Positions 1 through 9,814 of a stretch of DNA of 64,000 bases are shown here, piece by piece. The stretch is taken from contig OZ024934.1 in assembly GCA_964017235.1 (NCBI GenBank), forward strand, positions 80,070,706 to 80,134,705, written 5' to 3'. Position numbers and translations under genes: made by a program. Origin of the DNA: Sabellastarte sp. h YS-2021. Its lineage: Eukaryota > Annelida > Polychaeta > Sabellida > Sabellidae. How positions within the stretch are numbered: position 1 is the first letter of the stretch; each line of letters starts with the position of its first letter. The notes under the pieces are model-generated. The model searched no databases and had not been told where the DNA came from. It was given only the letters and a program-made list of their open reading frames with translations.

Positions 1-1095
1 GTTGAGTAAATCGCTTATAACTTGGAAATTATTGCATTTAGAGTATTTTGTTTCAATATGTTATTCACCTATTTTGGGGTCAGCTATAACATAGTGAAGT
101 TCCAGACCTGTGACTCATTGCATAGCTGAGTAATAGCTACTTTGAAGTTCTCAATGTTGAGCAAATCACTTATAATTTGAAAACTATTGCATTTAGAGAA
201 TTTAGTATAAATATGTTGTTCAGCTACTTTTGGGTCAGCTATAACATAGTAAAATTTCAGACCTGTAGCTCATGGCATAGCTGAGTAATAGCTACTTTTA
301 GGTTATCACTGTTGAGTAAATCACTTATAACTTGGAAACTATTGCATTTAGAGTATTTTGTTGCAATATGTTATTCACCTATTTTGGGGTCAGCTATAAC
401 ATAGTGAAGTTCCAGACCTGTGGCTCATTGCATAGCTGAGTAATAGCTACTTTGAAGTTCTCACTGTTGAGTAAATCAGTTGTAATTGGAAAACTATTGC
501 CTTTACAGAAATTTGTGCAAATATGTTATTTAGCTACTTTTGGGTCAGCTATAACATAGTGAAATTACAGACCTGTAGCTCATGGCACAACTGAGCAATA
601 GCTATTCTCAGGCACTGACTGTTGAGTAAATCGGCTATAACTTGAAAAATATTGCATTTGGAGTATTTTGTTAAAATATATTGTTCACCTACTTTTGGGT
701 TAGCTATAACATAGTGAAATTACAGACCTATAGCTCATGGCATAGCGGAGCAATAGCTATTTTCAGGTTCTCACTATTGAGTAAATCAGTTGTAACTTGA
801 AAACTATTGCATTTACAGTATTTTGCTTAAATATGTTGTTCACCTACTTTTAGGTCAGCTATAACAGAGCAAAAATTCAGACATGTAGCTCATTGCATAG
901 CTGAGTAATAGTTACTTTGAGGTTCTCACTCTTGAGTAAATCAGTAGTAACTTGAAAACTATTACATTTAGAGTATTTTGTTAAATATGTTATTCACAGA
1001 CGTTTTGGTCAGCTATAACATAGTGAAATTGCAGACCTCTATGTCATGGCATAGCTGAGCAATAGCTTCTTTCAGGTTCTCACTGTTGAGTAAAT
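1..1095. repeat. Satellite family A array, about 155-bp monomer, about 7 copies
   Basis: Direct tandem repeats. Each monomer contains a block like 'gttgagtaaatcacttat', then 'actattgcatttagag', 'atgttattcaccta', 'tcagctataacatag' and 'cagacctgtagctcat'. The array runs off the left edge. The same family recurs at 18940-19560, inside the H1 elements (37750-38890, 46650-47640) and, inverted, at 57590-58715. Short open frames in it are not conserved in frame from copy to copy, so I call no gene. It lies in a CNOT4 intron if the gene's 5' exons are to the left. Confidence 0.9.
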
Positions 1096-1920
1096 CATTG
1101 TATCCAACCTGTAGGAAATCATGGGCTGGGAATCTGTTAATATGGTCCGATTTGACCTTGGAACCCTCCTTCAAGGTCAAATGAGGATAGCCAAACATAA
1201 AAGTGCTTATAACTCGCTTATTATTGGTCCTAGAGGTTTGGAATGAAAACCAACCTATAGAAAATCATGAGCTGGGAATTTTTTGGTGTGGTCGGATTTC
1301 ACCTTGGACCCCTCCTTCAAGGTCAAATGAGGATAGCCAAACTTAAAAGTGCTTATAACTCGCTTATTATTGGTCCTAGAGGTTTGGAATGGAAAACCAA
1401 CCTATAGAAAATCATGGGCTGGGAATCTTTTGGTGTGGTCAGATTTCACCTTAGACCCCTCCTTCCAGGTCAAACGAAGATAGCCAAACTTAAAGTGCTT
1501 ATAACTCGCGTATTATTGGTCTTGGAGGTTTGGGATGGTAAACCAACATATAGGAAATCATGGGCTGGGATTCTTTTGGTGTGGTCAGATTTGACCTGGG
1601 ACCCCTCCTTCAAGGTCAATTGAGGATAGCCAAACTTACAATTGCTTAGAACTCGCTTATTATTGGTCCTACAGGTTTGGGATAGTAAACAAGCTACAGG
1701 AAATCATGGGCTGGGAATTTTTTTGTGTGGTCGGATTTGACCTTGGACCCCTCCGTCAAGGTCAAACAAGGATAGCCAAACTTAAAAAGTGCCTATGACT
1801 CACTTATTATTGGTCCGAGAGGTTTGGGATGGTAAACCATCCTAAATTCTTTGGCTGGGAATCTTTTGGTATGGTCAGATTTGACCTTTGGACCCCTTCT
1901 TCATGGTCGAACGAGGATAT
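1090..1920. repeat. Satellite family E array, about 146-bp monomer, about 5.5 copies
   Basis: Tandem repeat carrying 'aaatcatgggctgggaat', 'gtggtcggatttgacctt', 'ggacccctccttcaaggtca', 'gaggatagccaaactta' and 'cttattattggtccta'. The phrase 'atcatgggct' recurs at about 1264, 1411, 1557 and 1703, giving a 146-147 bp period. One or two E units also occur near the 3' end of each full H1 element (40055-40290 and, inverted, 56045-56285), so this array is probably part of, or derived from, an H1-like element. Confidence 0.85.
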
Positions 1921-2936
1921 TGCATTTATAGTATTTCTTTAAATATTTTTAACCTACTTTTTACTCTTAAACAATTACCTTGTTACTTTATTTCATAATA
2001 CCATTTGCAGGGCACAACTTTTTTGTCCTTTTTTTCTGTCAGCTTCGGAATATCTTTCGAACATGCTGTTCAGTTACCATTTACTGTATTTCTGTACAGC
2101 CCTTTCCCTGATAATTATGCTTTCCTCTCATTATCACCATCACAAATCAAAAACATTCAGTCAGCTGACACAGTGCCCGTTCACGGGCACTCTCCTCTTG
2201 TTTCTTCTCCATAAACAAAACGGTGGTTTCCGGAAACGATGTCTTAGCATTAAATTAGTGGTGAAAGGTAATCAAAACTTATTATATTGTTATAAAATGA
2301 GGAGTGTTATATATAATTTCCAAATATACAAATAATTCTGCCATTTTGCAATGTTCTCATTCTTTGTCGTCCTAAAAAACGTGATAAAGTGGGTGACAAT
2401 ATAATATATTATTGTAGTTAACGACAATAGGGTGGACCAGAAAGCACTTGAGATCTTCCCAAATCGACTCCACTCGCAAATACCGACCACCCAGTCGCAG
2501 CCTTATTTATGGTATTATTATTATATGTATGAGACATTTTGTCCTCAAAAGTCTTCCGAAAGCACATTGTGGTTCATATTTATATGCCAGTTATAGCTCG
2601 TGTACACATTTGAAAACTTATGTCATGGCATTTACTAAATCAAATGCACCCAGTTTTTGGTCGAATTTAAACTTTTGGTAACCGGGTCTAAAATTTACAT
2701 TCAACCACAATACTATTAAATATGAAATTAAGAGGAATCAGATAAAGTGAAGTGTTGCATTGCAGTGCTGCTTCCAAAGTGTCTCCTGCTTCTCCGACTT
2801 GCATGAACCTTGTACATATCTACCCATGGATCTTTGTACAGTACACCCCAAAGTATCCTAAAACTGGAAAGAAGATTGTTTATTACAGTTGGTTTATGTT
2901 TGCTTGACAGTTTTGTGGAAAGCAAAGATTCCTATT
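1921..2936. other. Intronic single-copy-looking sequence
   Basis: No tandem structure and no convincing exon. A perfect 9-bp hairpin (AGTGCCCGT, loop TC, ACGGGCACT) lies at about 2174-2193. It resembles the 5' terminal hairpins of the Helitron-like elements described here, but I found no matching 3' end for it. The short open frames have no recognisable protein signal. Confidence 0.5.
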
Positions 2937-3299
2937 AAGCGTCCCTTGCGGGACGCTTGTTTGTGTATGGGAGACCTTCAGGCTCCGGCGGCTCTGCCGG
3001 CTCCGCATTTTGTTTTCCTTATAACTCTGTAACCGTTAGGCGGATTCTTTTCAAATTTGGCAGGTTTAGACAGTAGCCTTGAGGATTTTTTTTGAATATG
3101 CTGCAGTGACATTTCAACCAATCAGAGAGGTCACATGACCAAAAATGTCTTTTTTCGATGGGGAAGCTTGTCCGGATGATAACTTCAAAGGAATTTTATC
3201 AATTCACCTGAAACTTGGCAAATACATTCATTCTATTAAAATCAGGAAATCATTAGATTTTGGCATTGATTGGTTAAGAAATGGCCGAGTAATTAATGA

Positions 3300-4090
3300 T
3301 TAATTAATCATTACGAATTTTCCAAATAAGGAAAACACAAAAATGCTTATATCTCGAAAACCGTGCTAGATAGAGCGATTTCGACGAAATTTTTGACCCA
3401 CAAGGTATTTTTGTAGAGTAGCCATGCCAATTTTCAAAAAAAAAATTTCTCGCAAAAAATGGCGGCCATTTTGAATTTTCAAATTTTTCGCAAAATTGCA
3501 AAACATAAAAATACTTATATCTTGAAAACCGTGCTAGATAGAGCGAATTCGACGAAATTTTTGACCCACAGGGTATCTCTGCAGAGTAGCCATGCCTATT
3601 TTCAAAAAAATTTTGTCTCGCCAAAAATGGCGGCCATTTTTAATTTTTCGCAAAAATTGCAAAACATAAAAATGCTTATATCTCGAAAACCCTGCTAGGT
3701 AGAGCGATTTCGACGAAATTTTTGACCCGCAGGGTATCTCTACAGAGTAGCCATGCCTATTTTCAAAAAAAAAATTTCTCGCAAAAAATGGCGGCCATTT
3801 TGAATTTTCGAATTTTTCGCAAAATTGCAAAACATAAAAATGCTTATATCTCGAAAACCGTGCTAGATAGAGCGATTTCGACGAAATTTTTGACCCACAG
3901 GGTATCTCTGCAGAGTCGCCATGCCAATTTTTAAAAAAAATTTGTCTTGCCAAAAATGGCGGCCATTTTGAATTTTCGAATTTTTGCGCAAAAATTGCAA
4001 AACACAAAAATGCTAATATTTCGAAAACCGTGCTACATAGAGCAATTTCGACGAAATTTTTGATCTTCAGGGTATCTCTGCAGAGTAGCT
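3300..4090. repeat. Satellite family D' (about 168-bp monomer, about 4.7 copies)
   Basis: Each monomer reads 'cttatatctcgaaaacc', 'gtgctagatagagcga', 'tttcgacgaaatttttga', 'cccacagggtatctctgc' and 'aaaatggcggccattttg'. Copies of 'gctagatagagcg' fall at about 3362, 3531, 3691, 3859 and 4032. The family is clearly related to the 169-bp D satellite in H2. A further block lies at about 6290-6575. Open frames on both strands come from the repeat itself. Confidence 0.88.
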
Positions 4091-4094
4091 ATCC

Positions 4095-6225
4095 CAAAGA
4101 GCTTTCACTTGGTGAAGTTTCAGATCCATAGCTAATTGCTCACCTACTCAAAATGAGTAAATGCGAATTACCTCTAAAAGTATTGCAGATAGCCAATTTT
4201 CCTCAAATAACTCATTCACCTACTTTTGGAAGAGCTTTCACTTGGTGAAGTTTCAGACCCGTAGCTAATTACTCACCTACTCAAAATGAGTAAATGCTAA
4301 TTATCTCAAAAACTATTGCGGATATTCAATTTTTATCAAATAACTCATTCATGTACTTTTGGGAGAGCTTTCACATGGTCAAGTTTCAGACCCGTAGATA
4401 ATTACTCACCTACTCAAAATGAGTAAATGCGAATTACCTCTAAAAGTATTGCAGATAGCCAATTTTCCTCAAATAACTCATTCACCTACTTTTGGAAGAG
4501 CTTTCACTTGGTGAAGTTTCAGACCCGTAGCTAATTACTCACCTACTCAAAATGAGTAAATGCTAATTATCTCAAAAACTATTGCGGATATTCAATTTTT
4601 ATCAAATAACTCATTCATGTACTTTTGGGAGAGCTTTCACATGGTCAAGTTTCAGACCCGTAGATAATTACTCACCTACTCAAAATGAGTAAATGCGAAT
4701 TATCTCTTAAAAGTATTGCAGATAGCCAATTTTTCTCAATTAACTCATTCACCTACTTTTGGAAGAGCTTTCACATGGTGAAGTTTCAGACCCATAGCTA
4801 ATTACTCACCTACTCAAAATGAGTAAATGCGAATTATCTCTAAAAGTATTGCAGATAGCCAATTTTTCTCAAATAACTCATTCATCTACTTTTGGGAGAG
4901 CTTTCACATGGTGAAGTTTCAGATCCATAGCTAATTATTTACCTACTCAAAATGAGTAAATGCTAATTATCTGTAAAAGTATTGAGGATACCCAATTTTT
5001 ATCAAATAACTCATTCATCTACTTGTGCGAGAGCTTTCACATGGTGAAGTTTCAGACCCATAGCTAATTACTCACCTACTCAAAATGAGTAAATGCTAAT
5101 TATCTCTAAAAGTATTGCAGATAGCCAATTTTTCTCAAATAAATCATTCACCTACTTTTGGGAGAGCTTTCGCTTGGTGAAGTTTCAGACCCATAGCTAA
5201 TTACTCACCTACTCAAAATGAGTAAATGCTAATTATCTCTAAAAGTATTGCAGATAGCCAATTTTTCTCAAATAACTCATTCACCAACTTTTGGAGAGCT
5301 TTCATATGGTGAAGTTTCAGACCCATAGCTAATTACTCACCTACTCAAAATGAGTAAATGCGAATTATCTCTAAAAGTATTGCAGATAGCCAATTTTTCT
5401 CAAATAAATCATTCACCTACTTTTGGGAGAGCTTTCACTTGGTGAAGTTTCAGACCCATAGCTAATTACTCACCTACTCAAAATGAGTAAATGCGAATTA
5501 TCTCTAAAAGTATTGCAGATAGCCAATTTTTCTCAAATAACTCATTCACCTACTTTTGGGAGAGCTTTCACTCTGTGAAGTTTCAGACCCATAGCTATTT
5601 ATTCACCTACTCAAAATGAGTAAATGCGAATTATCTGTAAAAGTATTGCGGATACCCAATTTTTATCAAATACTCATTCATCTACTTTTGGGAGAGCTTT
5701 CACATGGTGAAGTTTCAGACCCATAGCTAATTACTCACCTACTCAAAATGAGTAAATTCGAATTATCTCTAAAAGTATTGCAGATAGCCAATTTTTCTCA
5801 AATAACTCATTCACCTACTTTTGGGAGAGCTTTCACTTGGTGAAGTTTCAGACCCATAGCTAATTATTCACCTACTCAAAATGAGTAAATGTGAATTATC
5901 TGTAAAAGTATTGCAGATAGCCAATTTTTCTCAAATAACTCATTCACCTACTTTTGGGAGAGCTTTCACATGGTGAAGTTTCAGACCCATAGCTCAAAAT
6001 GAGTAAATGCTAATTATCTGTAAAAGTATTGCAGATAGCCAATTTTTCCCAAATAACTCATTCACCTACTTTTGGCAGAGCTTTCACTTGGTAAAGTTTC
6101 AGACCCATAGCTAATTATTCACCTACTCAAAATGAGTAAATGTGAATTATCTCTTAATAGTGTTGCAGATAGCCAATTTTTCTCAAATAACTCATTCACC
6201 TACATTTGGAAGAGCTTTCACTCAC
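4095..6225. repeat. Satellite family B array, 133-bp monomer, about 16 copies
   Basis: Very regular tandem array. The monomer contains 'gagctttcacttggtgaag', 'tttcagacccatagctaa', 'ttactcacctactcaaa', 'atgagtaaatgcgaatta', 'tctctaaaagtattgcag' and 'atagccaatttttctcaa'. The phrase 'ctttcac' recurs every 133 bp (for example 4501 and 4634). One unit near 5990 lacks about 20 bp. The same monomer fills 16785-18890 and parts of all H1 copies. Confidence 0.92.
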
Positions 6226-6289
6226 GAAAATGAAAAATTGTGAATATCTCGGAAAAGCTATTTCTTCTCCTTTAATGCTCGGCGGGAGA

Positions 6290-6575
6290 TACACACCGCG
6301 GCAGTGGTCTTGACAAAAATTTTTGTCTCCCCAAAAATGGTGGCCATTTTGAATTTTCAAAGTTTTTGCAAAACACAAAAATGCTTATATCTCGAAAACT
6401 GTGCTATATGGAGCGAACTCAACAAAATTTTTGACCTGCTAGGTATCTCTGCAGAGTAGCCATGCCAATTTTCAAAATATTTTTGTCTCACCAAATATAG
6501 CCGACATTTTTAATTTTTTAATTTTTTGCAAAACACAAAAATGCTTATATCTTGAAAACCGTGCTAGATAGAGCA
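6290..6575. repeat. Second D' satellite block (about 1.7 copies) at the end of H3
   Basis: The D' monomer returns after the B array with 'ccaaaaatggtggccatttt', 'tgcttatatctcgaaaac' and 'gctatatggagcgaactc'. It is more diverged than the block at 3300-4090. Confidence 0.75.
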
Positions 6576-6725
6576 GACTGCGCTGACTTTGGTTGCCACA
6601 ACAGTATAAGGCTAGAAACGAAGCATTTTCTTAATACTTTAGCACTCACCTTTATATCCTTTTCGGGACGCTTTGTTTTTGCTATGCAAAAACATTATCT
6701 TTTTTTTTTGCAAGCGATCCTCTAG

Positions 6726-7728
6726 TTTTACTTAATGATTGCAAATGCGAAAATGTACTAGAAGTGACCGCTATAGTGCATTAGAGTCATGAAAAATTAC
6801 TCTTTTCTGCTCAGTGTTATATATATTTGGATATGTTGATAACCGCTCACTCAGCTTCCAGTATATATTGAAAGCAAAATAAGCTTAATGATCAATCCTC
6901 AGTCATTTAGAATCCTATTTTCATATTCAGAAATTCATATTCATATAACTCAGAAATTTGCATGTTAAAGTATCAATTGCAATTTTCCAGATGCCAGTTT
7001 TTCAAATTAATTGCATTTCACTGAGTGTTATTACTCTGATATATGTCACGTAAGAGAATTGTCATTGCTGAGTATCAGTATATGCTATCACAACATTAAA
7101 ACAACATTATATTCAATTAGCTAAATACAATTTAATGCTTATCCAGTGAAATAGTGGCAGTTTTTGCCATTGATCTATAAAATGCAATGCAAATTTAATG
7201 TGATAAATACAATGAATATGATTATAAAGTGTAATTTTATGTCAAGGAGATTACTCTTTCATTCCTTGGTTCACGTACACCTTAGGTGTAATTTATTTTG
7301 CAAATTGGTTCTTGATAAGGAAATAGTAAAAACCGAATTGCCAGGTAAAATCTTTGAGTAATGGATCTTAAAGCATTCTGGCCACCACAACGTGTATATA
7401 TCTGCGTGTGTGTTTTGTTATTTTTGCTGCCCCAGTGCATTGTATGATTGAACCCCAACCCCATTGTTTGTAAGGCTGTAAAGAGTAATTATTTACTGGT
7501 CAATGAACTATGTGGAATGCAGAGTCATGAACCAATTTGGCAATGCTAATTTTGCAAGTAGTCTTATCAAATTGACCTCATATGAACAAATTCCTCTTGA
7601 AAGAGAATAAGTACTGACTATTTGTGCAGTACAGTAATGGTAAAAAAGAAGTCTAGAAGAAAAATTGCCACTCTTTGCAGTCTTAACTGTTTGTTCCTAT
7701 TGCTGCTGTCACTAACCCCTGCTCCCAG
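6726..7728. other. CNOT4 intron sequence upstream of the RRM exon
   Basis: AT-rich intron sequence without tandem repeats. It ends with a pyrimidine-rich tract and a 'cccctgctcccag' acceptor at 7716-7728. I see no other gene or element in it. Confidence 0.6.
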
Positions 7729-7928
7729 ATAATGGTATTGTGTACATGGTCCAGTGTTCGCAGGGCCCCAGTGCCAGTGCCTACATCACCTACCACAAAG
7801 CAGAGGATGCACTCCGCGCCATTCAGGCTGTCAACAACATACACGTAGATGGCAGAACTATAAAGGCTTCACTGGGAACTACAAAGTACTGCAGTCACTT
7901 CCTGAGAGGCACACAATGTCCGAAACCG
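7729..7928 (+). CDS. CNOT4: CNOT4 exon: C-terminal half of the RRM and first half of the C3H1 zinc finger
   Basis: CNOT4/NOT4 is the E3 ubiquitin ligase associated with the CCR4-NOT deadenylase complex. It carries an N-terminal RING, an RRM and a C3H1 finger. This exon encodes 'GPSASAYITYHKAEDALR', 'AIQAVNNIHVDGRTIKAS' and 'LGTTKYCSHFLRGTQCPKP', a near-exact match to the metazoan CNOT4 RRM end (RNP1-like region, then VDGRTLKASLGTTKYC). The acceptor is 'gctcccag' ending at 7728; AGs at 7757 and 7766 are possible alternatives. The donor is 'ccg|gtgagt' at 7929. The exon ends in phase 0 right after CPKP, so the third Cys and the His of the finger come from the exon at 31258. The RING and the first half of the RRM must lie upstream of this window. 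Family assignment is very secure; the exact 5' splice boundary is less so. Confidence 0.93.
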
Positions 7929-8459
7929 GTGAGTCTATAAACTGGAGAATGTAATACCATAATTAGCAGTTCAATTTTGTAAAAACCACTCAGCACGACT
8001 GAGTACAGGATCATAAAGGCTTCACTGGTCAGTCTAGGGGTGTTGCGGTAGCGATTTTTTCCTTCCGGTTTCATGTCTGATACTTCCCGGTCGGTTACCG
8101 GTTAACGTCTCTTAATTAACAAACCATGAGAACCAAATAGTTTACCTCACTGTAAAACCACGAATTCTAACACAACACATATGTGTCCTCGATTCTGATT
8201 GGCTAAACGACAAAATATATGGTGGCTATGAATTATCGCTCATTATGGCTGTTGTTTTACAATAAAACGCAAATAAAAGTGGATTATGACATTTATTATC
8301 TCCCGAGATTATGAAATGATGCCTGTGTGTGCGTGCGTGCGTGCGTGCGTTAGTTAGTCACGCAGATTCCTCCAAAACTACTACAGCTACAGATTTTTTG
8401 TAAATTAATTGTCCCAATGAATTTTCACGCCCTCGAAAATTTTTTTGGTTTTATGGACT
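7929..8459. other. Start of the 23.3-kb CNOT4 intron; fragments of MITE-like sequence
   Basis: Holds a 'ggggtgttgcggtagcg' / 'cggttaccggttaac' segment (about 8037-8107) whose end matches, inverted, 'accgcaacaccc' at about 28113. It also holds a 'ctcgattctgattggct' block (about 8189) shared with 52280, and a short gcgt microsatellite (about 8331-8350). These look like decayed DNA-transposon pieces. No exon is seen. Confidence 0.5.
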
Positions 8460-9078
8460 TAGGCCTAAAGATAACTGAGTAATAGCTATCTTAGCTACTT
8501 GGAGTAAAGGGCTCATAACTCAAAAACTATTGCAGTTACAACTTTTTCTTCAAATATGTTGTTCAGCTACTTTGTCCTTAGCTATAAGATGGTACATAGT
8601 TTGGGGTCCCATTGCATGCCATAAGTGAGTAATAGCTATTTTCTCATTTGTAGCTAAATAACAAAAGGAGTAAATGTCAAATATCTTCAAAAGTATTAGA
8701 GTTACAGAAATCTTTTCAAATATGTTGTTCATCTACTTTTTGGTAAGCTATCACATAGTAAAGTTTCAGACCTGTTGCACCTTGGATAGCTGAGTAATAG
8801 CTACTTTGAAATTCTGACTGTTGAGTAAAGCCATTGTAACTCCAAAACTATTGCAGTTAGAGTGTTTTCCTAAAATATGTTGTTCAGCTACTTTGTCCTT
8901 AGCTATAAGATGGTACATAGTTTGGGGTTCTATTGCATGCCATAAGTGAGTAATAGCTATTTTCTCATTTGTAGCTAAATAACAAAAGAAGTAAATGCCA
9001 AGTATCTTCAAAAGTATTACAGTTACAGAAATCTTTTCAAATATGTTATTCATCTACTTTTGGGTAAGCTATCACATA
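8460..9078. repeat. Satellite family C array, left part (321-bp monomer)
   Basis: Two units of a 321-bp monomer with 'actttgtccttagctata', 'agatggtacatagtttgg', 'attgcatgccataagtga' and 'tttctcatttgtagctaa'. The array is interrupted by the DIRS element at about 9079 and resumes at 15282 in matching register. Each 321-bp unit is composite: its two halves both resemble family A. Confidence 0.9.
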
Positions 9079-9121
9079 TTGCAAATTTTAATTAGTAAAT
9101 TAAATTTTTATTAGTTAATAC

Positions 9122-9290
9122 CTTACCTACCAGACGATAGCTATAGCCCGGCGCCAGCCGGTCCCGCCAAACGAAAGAAAAGACGTCCTGGGTTTCACCC
9201 CCGGCAGGACCGGTACACTACACTCCACTCGCCAGGTGGCCTAGTTCCTGCTTCACTCGCCAGAGGGACGTGACGTCATAGCATCTTTTT
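9122..9290. repeat. DIRS inverted terminal repeat, left
   Basis: Matches the reverse complement of 15093-15261 over 169 bp, with no mismatch noticed by eye. It starts 'cttacctaccagacgata' and ends 'gtgacgtcatagcat' plus a T run. Because the element reads on the - strand, this is its 3' terminal repeat. Confidence 0.93.
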
Positions 9291-9347
9291 TGTCCCTAAG
9301 GTTGAATTGTAAGGCTGAAAGCGGGGAAGGCTGGGTGGGAATTTCCC

Positions 9348-9444
9348 GTCTGGTAGGTAAGGTATTAACTAATAAAAATTTAATTTACTAATTAAAATTT
9401 GCAATTTCATTGCGTTAATACATCTTACCTACCAGACGATAGCT
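9348..9444. repeat. DIRS internal complementary region (ICR)
   Basis: The first part (9348 to about 9401, 'gtctggtaggtaaggta' onward through the AT-rich stretch to 'tttgcaa') is the reverse complement of the left outer end (9079-9132). The second part (about 9402-9444, 'cattgcgttaatacat' to 'agacgatagct') is the reverse complement of the right outer end (15241-15281). The two are fused at 'gcaatttcattg'. In the DIRS1 model this sequence templates joining of the two ends during circle formation. Confidence 0.9.
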
Positions 9445-9578
9445 AGAATAACTACCCAGTGGAAGGAGGGCAGCCTTCTGAGGATTAGAGAGAGAACTCT
9501 TATATTGTGCTTAGGTGCGAGGTTCTAGCCCCTTTTGCGGAGACCTGTTAGTCTCGAGGGTAACTAGACCCACCTGCT

Positions 9579-9604
9579 CCCCCCCCCCCCCCCCCCCCCC
9601 CCCC
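9579..9604. repeat. C26 homopolymer (poly-G on the element's coding strand)
   Basis: Uninterrupted run of 26 C between the ICR and the recombinase stop. The decayed DIRS copy has a G8-C-G12 tract (51309-51329) in the corresponding place after its recombinase stop, so the tract looks like a feature of this DIRS lineage. Homopolymer length may be affected by sequencing error. Confidence 0.85.
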
Positions 9605-9814
9605 TTTGACTGCTCTGAGGGGAGGAAGAGAGTAAGAGTTCAAGGCAAAGAAATTCCACGGTTAACCTGGAAGAGTGGGGAAAGTCCTATACCCAGAGGA
9701 TTATTCTGAAGTAAACGACTTTGAGGAGCCAAGGTCAAGGCTAAAGGTGAGCCTATACCTAAAACTAACTAGTATGTACACTATATAAAATTATATACAA
9801 AGAAGCTTAGGGGA

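Larger units (their letters stand above)
2937..6725 (+). mobile_element. Helitron-like element H3, non-autonomous, satellite-bearing
   Basis: The 5' end is a perfect hairpin (AAGCGTCCC, loop TTGC, GGGACGCTT; 2937-2958). A short unique head follows ('ataactctgtaaccgtta', 'caaatttggcaggttt'), then satellite D' units, a large B array and another D' block. The proposed 3' end is CTAG at 6722-6725 followed by TTTT, 14 bp after an A/T hairpin with stem GCAAAAA/TTTTTGC. Nothing resembling a Rep/helicase is encoded, so the element would be non-autonomous. The boundaries are inferred from analogy with H1 and H2, which have several copies here. A second 'cgggacgctttg' motif at about 6664 may mark a nested or decayed copy of the same terminus. 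Confidence 0.5.

Noticed and set aside
3304..4007. 106 and 157 codon frames on the - strand
   Set aside because: They are D' satellite units read through; the repeated 'GYSAEIPCGSKISSKSLYL' phrase comes from the DNA repeat and has no protein support.
7754..7954. 66-codon frame overlapping the CNOT4 RRM exon
   Set aside because: It is the +1 shadow of the exon. The other frame matches CNOT4 almost perfectly.
9515..9709. 64-codon + strand frame with a proline run
   Set aside because: Created by the C26 homopolymer inside the DIRS 3' region; no other support.
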